Part shown: one piece after another, positions 1-6,740 of the stretch | Numbering within the stretch: the first letter of the stretch is position 1 | How the letters are laid out: each line of letters starts with the position of its first letter | Assembly (NCBI RefSeq): GCF_000766945.1 | Contig: NZ_KN266218.1 | Span: forward strand, 4,502-43,640 | Direction: 5' to 3' | Origin: Cellvibrio mixtus subsp. mixtus J3-8 | Lineage (GTDB): Bacteria; Pseudomonadota; Gammaproteobacteria; Pseudomonadales; Cellvibrionaceae | DNA: 39,139 nt | Position numbers and translations under genes: made by a program | Notes under the pieces: model-generated | The model's database searches: none | Seen by the model: only the letters and a program-made list of their open reading frames with translations | Told to the model about the DNA's origin: nothing

Positions 1-1
1 G

Positions 2-652
2 AGTTGGCATAAAAAAACCGTGCTGGAAATTGTCACCACCATTGCCAATGAACATGGCCTTATCCCGGTTGTTGGCAAGCCACTGGATGGCATACGCATT
101 CACCATATCGATCAAACCCACGAAAGCGACGCACACTTTTTAACGCGTTTGGGTGAACGGTACGATGCTTTATTTGCAGTAAAAGAAGGCAGGCTTTTAT
201 TCATGCCGATTGCGCAGGGAATATCAATCACCGGCAAAATATTAAACCCAGTGACAATCATCAGAAGTGACGGCGATCAGCACCGTTATGTACGTGCAGA
301 CCGCAACGCTTACACCGGTGTGCGCGCCTATTGGAATAATGTTTCCGGAGCAAAGCGCCAAATGGTGATTGCGGGCACAACTGAAAAGGCAAAGGAATTA
401 AAGGAAACTTACGCAAGCGAAGCGGATGCACTTTACGCAGCAAAATCAGAGTTGGCGCGATTACAGCGGGGAAAAACTACGTTTAGTTTAAATTTGGCGA
501 GGGGGAATTTAGACCTGGAACCAGAAGCACTCATTCAGTGCCAGGGCTTTAAGCCGGAAATAGATAGCACTAAATGGGTTGCAATTAGGGTTACTCATAG
601 ACTCTCTGAATCTACCGGATTGACCAGCAGCCTTGAGGCAGAATCGCACTGA
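2..652 (+). CDS. D: Phage late control D protein (P2 gpD-like), 3' part
   Basis: This is the C-terminal part of a P2 gpD-type tail/baseplate hub protein, a virion structural component of contractile-tailed phages. The frame is open from base 2 with no stop, so the gene begins left of the window; the GTG at 20 is internal, because the residues before it (SWHKKT) continue the family pattern. The diagnostic stretch is HHIDQTHESDAHFLTRLGER, followed by a phage-type beta-rich segment and a short helical tail. About 216 residues are visible, roughly the last half to two thirds of a family member. In P2 relatives D is the last gene of the late tail operon, which is why the neighbouring DNA is read as the right-hand part of a prophage. 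The next genes run in the opposite direction. Confidence 0.88.
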   Translation, partial: SWHKKTVLEIVTTIANEHGLIPVVGKPLDGIRIHHIDQTHESDAHFLTRLGERYDALFAVKEGRLLFMPIAQGISITGKILNPVTIIRSDGDQHRYVRADRNAYTGVRAYWNNVSGAKRQMVIAGTTEKAKELKETYASEADALYAAKSELARLQRGKTTFSLNLARGNLDLEPEALIQCQGFKPEIDSTKWVAIRVTHRLSESTGLTSSLEAESH

Positions 653-662
653 TCAATCAGGA

Positions 663-677
663 TGCCAAGAGTTGGCA
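663..677. terminator. Hairpin between convergent genes
   Basis: TGCCAA-GAG-TTGGCA is a perfect 6-bp stem in the 32-bp gap between the end of gene D and the end of the minus-strand cargo cassette. There is no T tract on either side, so a transcription-termination role rests only on its position. Confidence 0.3.
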
Positions 678-684
678 ACCAGCA

Positions 685-1410
685 CTACCAGTTAACATTT
701 CCACTAGAGTCCCGTGGAAACAACTCTTCAACATGTTCGAAAATTATGTCGCCGTCCTTGTTCAATCCCTTTATGGCAGACACCCATGAATCGTTGATTT
801 TTTTTATCCGCAGTAGTTGAGAAAAAAGTCCGTTTCTTGCAGTAAAGAAAATATTGAATGACAGCTCAGAATAATCTTTTACGTCTACCGCAAAAACAAT
901 GTTCGATTGAGTCGGAATCATATTTCCAACGTGCTTCATGGTGCCAAATGCTGCAGCACTTATAGATGAAGAATCCTTAGCTTGAGCCAATTGTCGCAAG
1001 TCAGTAATTCTCACAGTGACATCATATAACGGATAGCTACCATGATGTCTAACTATTAACCCCCAGTTATTTGGGGGGCCAATTCCACAAAACTGAGCCA
1101 TAGGATAGCTACCTCCACCGGATATATGAGAGATTGTTTCTTCGGCCTTTGCCTCCAGCTTATCAATAAGCTCATTAAAACGAACCTCCACACTTCCAAA
1201 ACTATCCTCAACTTTTGCCTGCTTTTTCACTCTAAAGAATTGGCCTGTAACCCAACTCAGAAGGAAGAATGTAGGACCAAAGGTGTTAACAATTTTTTGA
1301 ACTGGCCATCCACCTCTATTTTCGTCGACATAGATATTGTAGATAGTCCATAAAACGGCAAGAATTAATGGAAACCAAAACTCTTTCAAAATTTGTTTAA
1401 AAATCTTCAA
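685..1410 (-). CDS. Membrane-anchored protein with coiled coil, unknown function
   Basis: 241 residues, last gene of the minus-strand cargo cassette. Two hydrophobic segments at about 11-27 and 43-58 suggest a membrane hairpin. A charged helical stretch follows at about 65-97 (coiled-coil-like), then a soluble beta-rich domain beginning with the glycine run near residue 98. The start is a TTG at 1408-1410, chosen because GAAGGAA lies just upstream and the only nearby ATG is out of frame. It lies 105 bp after the DUF4393 gene. I do not recognise the family. A membrane anchor, coiled coil and sensor-like domain beside a protease and an Abi-type gene would suit a role in phage defence, but that is inference from context only. 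Confidence 0.7.
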   Translation of the reverse strand: MKIFKQILKEFWFPLILAVLWTIYNIYVDENRGGWPVQKIVNTFGPTFFLLSWVTGQFFRVKKQAKVEDSFGSVEVRFNELIDKLEAKAEETISHISGGGSYPMAQFCGIGPPNNWGLIVRHHGSYPLYDVTVRITDLRQLAQAKDSSSISAAAFGTMKHVGNMIPTQSNIVFAVDVKDYSELSFNIFFTARNGLFSQLLRIKKINDSWVSAIKGLNKDGDIIFEHVEELFPRDSSGNVNW

Positions 1411-1515
1411 ACCGTTTCCTTCGCATTTTCAATGAATTTAAAATCGGCACCTATTAAACTACTGCAATCCAACAATCAAACAGAAAAACCAACAAAAAAT
1501 CGGCACAGTAACGCT

Positions 1516-2298
1516 TTAGCTTTTATCACCGTAACCATGGTAATCAAATCGATCCTCAATCGGCACAAACTCGCCCCCATCTTTTGATTGCAACTTGTGG
1601 TCAGTACATGCTCTCATGAAATAAATACCGAATAAAGTACAAGATACATTCATTGAAAATGACCGCTCTTTGCCTGAAGTCTCCTCCAAAAAGAAAATAC
1701 TGATAACCGTATCATCAACTTTTTTCTCTGATTTGGCATGCAACTTTATCAGGCCCAACCGTTCCAAATTGTTAACAGCAAAGCTAATCTGAATAACACT
1801 TCTCGTTTTCTTTGGGTTGATATATGTGCTTTTTGTCTTATCAAGTGTGGCTTGGAGATGCATTCGATATATAGCTTCAATCAACTCAGCATCTACCAGA
1901 TCGAGCTGCTTCAAGACTTCCACATATGACTTAGCCACTGTAAACATACATTCCTCAGACATTGCTGAGGCTAAAAGATTTGCCCACATAATTTGGATGC
2001 TATCCTCGTCTTCTAGAACAGCTGCATCCAAAAGTGGCAAACCGGTTCTAAGAGGGAGCGAAGACAGTGAGGGATTTCCACGCTTAGCTAAAACGCGTTC
2101 AAACTTATCATTAAGACTGAGCGCATTCTTTATCTTCCAATATTCAGTATACTGCTTGGCAATAGCGCCGAGATCCTCAATAGCTGGACCGATGACCTTT
2201 CCAATAAAACGTGACAGTTCAGCACCTTTGTCGAGCGCATTACTGGTTGTCTTGGCAACCTCTTGAACTGCTTTCGCTGTTTCTTCTACCTCACCCAT
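1516..2298 (-). CDS. DUF4393 (Abi-alpha) family protein
   Basis: 260 residues. The N-terminal third is helical (ETAKAVQEVAKTTSNALDKG, then GKVIGPAIEDLGAI and a charged helix). The family-typical core is PLLDAAVLEDEDSIQIMWAN followed by LLASAM at about 94-120. This matches DUF4393, whose founding members include a plasmid Abi-alpha abortive-infection protein; the molecular activity is unknown. The C-terminal half is predicted alpha/beta. I start at ATG 2298 rather than the TTG one codon upstream because AAGGAG sits six bases before the ATG. The gene follows the protease gene by only 32 bp, so the two are very likely co-transcribed. Confidence 0.75.
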   Translation of the reverse strand: MGEVEETAKAVQEVAKTTSNALDKGAELSRFIGKVIGPAIEDLGAIAKQYTEYWKIKNALSLNDKFERVLAKRGNPSLSSLPLRTGLPLLDAAVLEDEDSIQIMWANLLASAMSEECMFTVAKSYVEVLKQLDLVDAELIEAIYRMHLQATLDKTKSTYINPKKTRSVIQISFAVNNLERLGLIKLHAKSEKKVDDTVISIFFLEETSGKERSFSMNVSCTLFGIYFMRACTDHKLQSKDGGEFVPIEDRFDYHGYGDKS

Positions 2299-2330
2299 CA
2301 AAGACTCCTTAAATTGGTGAATATTGATTT

Positions 2331-3017
2331 TTAAATTGGCAGTAGCAGGCCTATTGGATTTTGATTGATTATTTTCACTGCTTCTGAAATATCGGTACCA
2401 ATAGTCAAACCTGTATTGTATTCCACAGTCCAGCCCGTACTATTCCCTTCTTCACACACAACACTGCCATGTTCAGTTCTATACTTAGAAACTATACCCG
2501 CCAATGAAAACTTGTTAGTTCCCGAAACCTTAAAAACGATTGGGCCACCAGAAAAACCTTCGTTATTAATTGCATCAATGTAGAGCTTATAGTCTCCAGT
2601 GCCATCATCGAAAAGCGAACTCCATATGCCCTTTTTAACAAAAGGACATGGCCTCCCTTGAAGCGCCGCCCCTCCGTCAGTACTTAATTTGAAAGGGTAA
2701 CCCAAGAAATAAACATCTTGGCTTAATACCATATCCTTGTTACCTACCATTAAAGGCAATGAAGAAGGACAAAGAATAGTATCCGTCGCAAATACTGCGA
2801 TATCAGCACCACCTCGCGCTACTCCAACAATTTTTACATTTAAATTTTCCCATTTTCCATTGAAGTAAAATTTAATACTGCTAACTTCAGATTCCCCACG
2901 AAGCAAATGCTTTGCTGTAACTAAATACTGCCTTCCATCAACATCCACCACAGTGGCCGAACCGTAATCGGCCACTTTTACAAAAAGAACTCGGTTAATT
3001 ACTTCGGCAGTAACCAT
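2331..3017 (-). CDS. Trypsin-like serine protease
   Basis: 228 residues with a chymotrypsin-fold catalytic triad in the right order: H37 in YLVTAKHLL, D72 in GGADIAVF and S156 in NEGFSGGPIV. The oxyanion GFSGGP motif and the GYPF strand are typical of trypsin-like/DegP-type peptidases (MEROPS clan PA). There is no signal peptide and no PDZ domain, so it should act in the cytoplasm. The start ATG lies in a weak ribosome-site context. It sits in the middle of a minus-strand cassette between a membrane/coiled-coil gene and a DUF4393 gene. Cytosolic trypsin-like proteases occur in several phage-defence systems, where they cleave a partner or act as effector. Here the substrate is unknown; the neighbours are the obvious candidates. 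Confidence 0.82.
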   Translation of the reverse strand: MVTAEVINRVLFVKVADYGSATVVDVDGRQYLVTAKHLLRGESEVSSIKFYFNGKWENLNVKIVGVARGGADIAVFATDTILCPSSLPLMVGNKDMVLSQDVYFLGYPFKLSTDGGAALQGRPCPFVKKGIWSSLFDDGTGDYKLYIDAINNEGFSGGPIVFKVSGTNKFSLAGIVSKYRTEHGSVVCEEGNSTGWTVEYNTGLTIGTDISEAVKIINQNPIGLLLPI

Positions 3018-3134
3018 TATCTATACCTACTAATCTAAGCGGTGATATTTAGAGTTTTTGTCATGAAACGAAAAAATCTGAAAAGCAAAATGATAATTAA
3101 AAACCTGCCATCCATTTGATGATTGTTTATGTCT

Positions 3135-3800
3135 TCAAGAAAGTTTGTTTTTTAGTTCAAATAGCTTTCTGTATTCCTCCAAGCCAGCTAGTACGGCACC
3201 TCTAGTTTTATACAAATCCCCTTGAAATATACGTCCTGCCGCTTCTTGTAGATGCTGCTCTTGCAATGAATCATGTGACAATGCTACTGGCGTCGGAAAC
3301 TCATATTCACCACGATATTTGGTTTCAACATTATTATTGAATTTGGAAATCGCTTTTATCTGCCCTTTCAAAAGAACGTCTATTACTTCCATTATATTTT
3401 TTTTGAGGTCGTTCACGCAGCTGAAGGAGGAAATTTTTTCAAAAAGCGACCAAAAATCTGGAATTCGTTCATCAATTGGATTACGGATACTACCTAAGCC
3501 ACCACCATATTTCTTTGTTAGTGATAGTAAAAATCTAAAAGTTTCCGTTCTTGCCTCCTTAAGTTCAGCGATAGATCTTTCCGCATCAGCTTTCACTTCT
3601 TTTAACTTTACGATATTTCCTGCGATTGAAAACTCACTTACTTCTGATGCAAATGAAATGATTAGCCCAATTATTGCAAATGCAATTATTAAGCTTATAA
3701 ATTCGGAACCAGATAGCTTTCCATTTGATAGGAGACAATAACCAAGTTTGACACTTGCGATAAATAACAAAGCCCCCAAAATGACAAGTACAACTCTCAA
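3135..3800 (-). CDS. Two-span membrane protein with coiled coil, first gene of the cargo cassette
   Basis: 221 residues. Two membrane spans at about 3-21 and 33-52 are followed by a long helical segment rich in E, K and A (about 60-95), then a mostly helical soluble domain ending in charged residues. The start is a TTG at 3798-3800 with a GGAGAGG ribosome site close upstream. It is the promoter-proximal gene of the four-gene minus-strand set and lies 117 bp before the protease gene. Not recognised as a named family. Its layout (membrane hairpin, coiled coil, soluble domain) resembles that of the last gene of the cassette, although the sequences are not obviously alike. Confidence 0.7.
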   Translation of the reverse strand: MRVVLVILGALLFIASVKLGYCLLSNGKLSGSEFISLIIAFAIIGLIISFASEVSEFSIAGNIVKLKEVKADAERSIAELKEARTETFRFLLSLTKKYGGGLGSIRNPIDERIPDFWSLFEKISSFSCVNDLKKNIMEVIDVLLKGQIKAISKFNNNVETKYRGEYEFPTPVALSHDSLQEQHLQEAAGRIFQGDLYKTRGAVLAGLEEYRKLFELKNKLS

Positions 3801-3957
3801 TTACCTCTCCTTATATGTAACAGCTTGTTCGATGGTGAAGGTTGTAATTCAAGGAACACACAAAACCCTCAATTGGCTCTTGGTTAAGGGTTAACCCTAT
3901 CTGCACAACTCCCTTGTTCAATTATCTGAGCAAGAAAATTGAACACTTCATTTTTAA
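3801..3957. other. Intergenic region between cargo cassette and repressor
   Basis: 157 bp that must hold the cassette promoter and the end of the repressor transcript. Visible structure: GTTCAATT (3916-3923) and AATTGAAC (3937-3944) form an 8-bp inverted repeat, and GGGTTAACCC (3888-3897) is a perfect palindrome. Neither is followed by a T tract. No gene is seen here. Confidence 0.4.
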
Positions 3958-4302
3958 TTATTTCGTTCCTGTCAAACCTTGCGCCTGCGGTTTCTGTACC
4001 GCATCGGCCAAGCGTTCAATTGCCCTTTTGTCTTCGTCCGCCATGTGTTCAAAGTTATCTACAAGCGCAGCTGCTCGCGGACTTAAGGCCGCCGCTGGTG
4101 TAGTCCGTACACCGGTAATGACATAAACAATATCAACACCAGCTGCTGCAATAGCCGCCAAATAAGTCGAATCAGGGTTTCTCTCCCCCTTTTCGTAATT
4201 AATTTGAGCTCGCTTTTTTACTCCCCCTTTTTCAGAAAACTCATCCTGAGTTAACCCCAACCGTTCCCGCTCACTACGCAATCGCTCGCCAAAAGAGTCC
4301 AT
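3958..4302 (-). CDS. XRE-family prophage repressor
   Basis: 114 residues from the ATG at 4300-4302. An N-terminal helix-turn-helix (GERLRSERERLGLTQDEFSE, then a second helix ending INYEKGERNPDSTYL) matches the Cro/CI class. The C-terminal part is a short helical region with no LexA-type autoprotease motif. The frame is open further upstream, but that stretch is low-complexity and runs through the operator sites, so the later ATG is preferred. The gene is divergent from the early operon and is the natural candidate for the lysogeny repressor (functional analogue of P2 C). One operator-like site overlaps its own start codon, which suggests autoregulation. Confidence 0.82.
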   Translation of the reverse strand: MDSFGERLRSERERLGLTQDEFSEKGGVKKRAQINYEKGERNPDSTYLAAIAAAGVDIVYVITGVRTTPAAALSPRAAALVDNFEHMADEDKRAIERLADAVQKPQAQGLTGTK

Positions 4303-4373
4303 TTGAACACCAAAAAAACATTGACAAGTGTCCAATTGGACACCAAACTTAATAAATGTGCACATTTGCACAC
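4295..4373. promoter_or_regulatory. Three operator-like sites between repressor and early operon
   Basis: GTGTCCAATTGGACAC at 4328-4343 is a perfect 16-bp palindrome. GAGTCCATTTGAACAC at 4295-4310 matches it at 13 of 16 positions and covers the repressor start. GTGCACATTTGCACAC at 4358-4373 matches at 12 of 16 and contains TGTGCA-N4-TGCACA. The sites begin 33 and 30 bp apart, about three helical turns, so bound dimers would lie on one face of the DNA. This is a classical lambdoid/P2-type operator layout; binding by the adjacent XRE protein is inferred. Confidence 0.72.
4321..4355 (+). promoter_or_regulatory. Possible early promoter
   Basis: A consensus -35 box TTGACA lies at 4321-4326, directly before the perfect operator. 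An A/T-rich stretch that could supply a -10 box follows at about 4345-4355, but no hexamer there is close to consensus at ideal spacing. The operator would fall between the two boxes, so repressor binding would block this promoter. Confidence 0.4.
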
Positions 4374-4395
4374 AACCATACAGGAACTTTAAGCC

Positions 4396-4584
4396 ATGAA
4401 AACCAAATCCGCTACCCGCCCACGCCGTTTGCGCACCCATGTGATGGTCACCCTGGCCGACGACCAACGCGCAAAGATCGAGGCTATTGCCAAAGCAGAA
4501 GAACGCAGCATGACCAGTGTTTGCCGGTTACTGGTGATAGATGCACTAGAGCGCCGCGAATCCCCGAGACCTACTTGCAACTAA
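4396..4584 (+). CDS. Small ribbon-helix-helix-like protein, first early gene
   Basis: 62 residues. Basic N-terminus (KTKSATRPRRLRTH), then a beta-strand-like VMVTLADDQ and two helices (RAKIEAIAKAEE, SMTSVCRLLVIDALERR). This is the pattern of Arc/CopG ribbon-helix-helix DNA-binding proteins. AGGAA lies upstream of the ATG. It is the first gene to the right of the operators and may act as an early transcription regulator with a Cro- or Cox-like role. The function is inferred from fold pattern and position. Confidence 0.6.
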   Translation: MKTKSATRPRRLRTHVMVTLADDQRAKIEAIAKAEERSMTSVCRLLVIDALERRESPRPTCN

Positions 4585-4595
4585 GGAGAGAGCTA

Positions 4596-4634
4596 ATGAA
4601 TCAGCATCAAGTAACTCCGTTAAAAAACCACTAG
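4596..4634 (+). CDS. 12-residue leader ORF
   Basis: ATG with a strong AAGGAG site at the right distance opens a 12-codon frame (MNQHQVTPLKNH) that ends nine bases before the AlpA-type gene. Such a short frame could serve as a translated leader that couples ribosomes to the next gene, or be a chance ORF under a misplaced Shine-Dalgarno. Confidence 0.25.
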   Translation: MNQHQVTPLKNH

Positions 4635-4643
4635 GAAACGCCC

Positions 4644-5081
4644 ATGACCTCGTTAACCACAAAAAGCAATGCATCTGGTCATCGAATTATCCGCATGAAA
4701 GAGATGCTCACCATAGTTGCAATTTCTCGTGCAACCGCATATCGGCTTATTGCAAGCGATAAACACTTTCCTCAACCAATAAAAATGGGACAAGGAGCCA
4801 ATTCAGCTGCAGGTTTTTTACTCAGCGAAATCGAAAGTTGGATAGACCATAAGATCAATACAGATCCAAACACTGCATCGGGCCAACAACGTAAAAGAAG
4901 CAGCCTACTAAGGCGCAAAGACGTAGAAGAAAAAACCAGTTTGAGTCGGGCACGCATTTACGCACTTATGGAAAAAGAAAGATTCCCCAAACCTATACAT
5001 CTGAGCAATAACACAGTGGCTTGGCTCGAAACGGAAATTGATGAGTGGATTAACCAATGTATCGAAGAGAGGAATAAATAA
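4644..5081 (+). CDS. Tandem AlpA-type DNA-binding protein
   Basis: 145 residues made of two AlpA/excisionase-like winged helix-turn-helix units. Unit 1 spans about 15-70 (RMKEMLTIVAISRATAYRLI, FPQPIKMG, SEIESWID). Unit 2 spans about 84-140 (RRKDVEEKTSLSRARIYALM, FPKPIHLS, TEIDEWIN). Single AlpA domains of about 65-70 residues are common phage and island regulators; two fused copies are less usual. Its stop overlaps the next gene by one base (TAATG), so the two are translationally coupled. Likely an early transcription factor or directionality factor of the prophage. Confidence 0.75.
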   Translation: MTSLTTKSNASGHRIIRMKEMLTIVAISRATAYRLIASDKHFPQPIKMGQGANSAAGFLLSEIESWIDHKINTDPNTASGQQRKRSSLLRRKDVEEKTSLSRARIYALMEKERFPKPIHLSNNTVAWLETEIDEWINQCIEERNK

Positions 5082-5551
5082 TGACACCAGCTATCACCAT
5101 CACGATTGAGGGCGCACCCGGATCAGGGAAAACCACTCTGCTCAATTTAATCGGCATTTGCTTAGCGCGAGCGGGCATGAATATTAAATGCACTGAGCAA
5201 ATGCTGAGTTTCGACGGTGAAGAATCTTACGAACATTATCTCAGCGAATATGATCGGGTAATTCCGGACTCCCCAGATGACAGACTGATACATGTAGTCG
5301 CCCGCTGTGTTCATGACGATAACTTCGGAATGGTTCACAGCGATTACCCTCGAACCACCGAATTAATCTGCGATGAAATTAAACGCCTTATAAACAAAAG
5401 CCGTGAAAAACCAGCAGATGAAAATGGTGAAATTTATCGCGAGTGGGCTTACGGCGCATTCCTCGCGTGGCGACTAATCGTTGGCGATAACGCCAAATCT
5501 GGCGATGCGAAATTACTGGAATCTATCGCAACCGGAGAACAACCGTTCTAA
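5081..5551 (+). CDS. Small P-loop NTPase-like protein
   Basis: 156 residues. A canonical Walker A, EGAPGSGKTT, lies at about 10-19 after a beta strand, so it should bind a nucleotide. No clear Walker B is visible. The middle contains acidic patches (SFDGEESYEHYLSEYD) and the C-terminal half is helical (EWAYGAFLAWRLIVG). The start overlaps the stop of the AlpA gene. The specific role is unknown; it is an early-operon protein of the prophage. Confidence 0.6.
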   Translation: MTPAITITIEGAPGSGKTTLLNLIGICLARAGMNIKCTEQMLSFDGEESYEHYLSEYDRVIPDSPDDRLIHVVARCVHDDNFGMVHSDYPRTTELICDEIKRLINKSREKPADENGEIYREWAYGAFLAWRLIVGDNAKSGDAKLLESIATGEQPF

Positions 5552-5561
5552 GGGCTTAGTG

Positions 5562-5906
5562 ATGACAGACAGTGATAACAACTTAGCAGCAAACCAGCGC
5601 AATCAATTTATTTGTCCCGTGTGCCTTAAAAAAGCGCGTATACGTTTTAGCAGACGTCTATCGCCTGTATATGCCCACGGCGTTGTTGAATGCCAAGACA
5701 TTTCTAGTTGTGGCTGGAGAGGTTCTTTTGCTGTTGAGCTTTTGGCAACCATCACTCCTTCACTACAACCAACAACCAGCGCAATCAATTTGCCCTTATC
5801 ACCCTATGCCTTACAGAAAGATGGCATGCCACGCAAAAGCCAAGTCACAACCAAAAACCCATTTGATCCACACCGCGATCAGATGCTGCTTTTTGAAAAC
5901 AAATAA
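5562..5906 (+). CDS. ogr: Ogr/Delta-type zinc-finger late-gene activator
   Basis: 114 residues starting at ATG 5562, ten bases after the P-loop gene stop. The N-terminal 65 residues match the P2 Ogr / P4 Delta family: CPVC, 22 residues, then CQDISSC, followed by W and a FAVE strand. These four cysteines bind zinc in the family, and the protein activates late promoters through RNA polymerase alpha. The spacing of the second pair is C-X5-C rather than the C-X4-C of P2 Ogr. The tail after residue 70 is unstructured and longer than in P2 Ogr. In P2 the gene follows D at the end of the late region; here it lies inside the early operon. Confidence 0.78.
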   Translation: MTDSDNNLAANQRNQFICPVCLKKARIRFSRRLSPVYAHGVVECQDISSCGWRGSFAVELLATITPSLQPTTSAINLPLSPYALQKDGMPRKSQVTTKNPFDPHRDQMLLFENK

Positions 5907-5918
5907 CGGAGCCGCACC

Positions 5919-6275
5919 ATGAATCCAAGCATTACGCAAATTAATACCAGCGCTGTAATTGCGCTAACCCGCCGCTTACAAGAAAAAAAGCCACGCCGTC
6001 AGTGCATCACTGAATCACGCGACGAACTTATGACCAAATTGGAAATGACACGCGACGCCGCAGAATTGGCCTGCTGGCGTGTATTGGCTGAACTGGAATC
6101 CCGAAATATTCCCAAAGGCCACTGCATTGATATCGCGAACTCAACGGCACAGCTTTTGATTGTGAAGGCTCTTGATAAAAAACTGGTGTTCACGTTAGGC
6201 GACTTACTCGGCTTGCATGACACCCACGGCGAAAGCGATGCCGAAACCGAGCAATTAAAAGTAGTTACGCACTGA
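5919..6275 (+). CDS. Early-operon protein of unknown function
   Basis: 118 residues, helical and hydrophilic, with no motif I recognise. It has a basic segment (TRRLQEKKPRRQC), a central helix (MTRDAAELACWRVLAELE) and an acidic tail. It starts 12 bases after ogr and ends 10 bases before the next gene, so it is part of the same operon. Confidence 0.6.
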   Translation: MNPSITQINTSAVIALTRRLQEKKPRRQCITESRDELMTKLEMTRDAAELACWRVLAELESRNIPKGHCIDIANSTAQLLIVKALDKKLVFTLGDLLGLHDTHGESDAETEQLKVVTH

Positions 6276-6285
6276 GGCAAGCACC

Positions 6286-6570
6286 ATGCCGCACCCTAAA
6301 AAACTATTCGCGTATTGCTGGAAAAGCGGGGCCATTGAATTTGGCCACAAAGTCCCTGTGGGCGCGATTGGTTTGGCCGAGGGTGAAGACAAGCTTGTGC
6401 GGGAAAAAATTCGTTTAACCGCAGTACAAGAAGCACAAGCATTAATAGTCCCCGCGATGGGTGCGGCATTTCTCAACAACGACACAGACGGCGCTTACTC
6501 CGCAGCAGCCCGTTACATAGCGACATTGGATGCGATTAGCACCGTCGGATTTAAAGCGATAGGCGCATGA
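6286..6570 (+). CDS. Early-operon protein, possibly a phage nuclease-inhibitor-like family
   Basis: 94 residues. The opening KKLFAYCWKSGAIEFGHKVP resembles small phage proteins often annotated as host-nuclease inhibitors, which start with a similar aromatic-W-x-SG-x-IEFG pattern. This is a weak resemblance from memory. The rest is alanine-rich helix. Its stop overlaps the next start (ATGA), so translation is coupled. Confidence 0.5.
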   Translation: MPHPKKLFAYCWKSGAIEFGHKVPVGAIGLAEGEDKLVREKIRLTAVQEAQALIVPAMGAAFLNNDTDGAYSAAARYIATLDAISTVGFKAIGA

Positions 6571-6740
6571 ACCGGAAATTACAAAAGCCTGCACGACTTT
6601 GGGCGGAAGAAATAGCAGAGATTCCAAAACTTGAAGACCGCCGCGCAGCATTGGAAAAAGTTCCAACTGAACTACGACCGATGACTGAAACACATTTAAA
6701 AAATCTTTGGCTCCGGAAAAAAAAGAATGAAGCTAGCTGA
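6567..6740 (+). CDS. Small basic protein, 57 residues
   Basis: Starts in an ATGA overlap with the previous gene and ends 14 bases inside the primase gene. Composition is charged and helical (PARLWAEEIAEIPKLEDRRA), with a basic end (RKKKNEAS). Tight coupling on both sides argues that it is real. The pattern recalls short proteins that sit before phage primases, but I cannot assign a function. Confidence 0.55.
   Translation: MNRKLQKPARLWAEEIAEIPKLEDRRAALEKVPTELRPMTETHLKNLWLRKKKNEAS

Noticed and set aside
4356-4634. 92-residue plus-strand ORF over the operator region
   Set aside because: It runs through the operators and the better-supported 62-residue gene in another frame; the composition is not protein-like.
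5671-5922. 83-residue ORF overlapping ogr
   Set aside because: Out of frame with the zinc-finger protein, which has clear family motifs.
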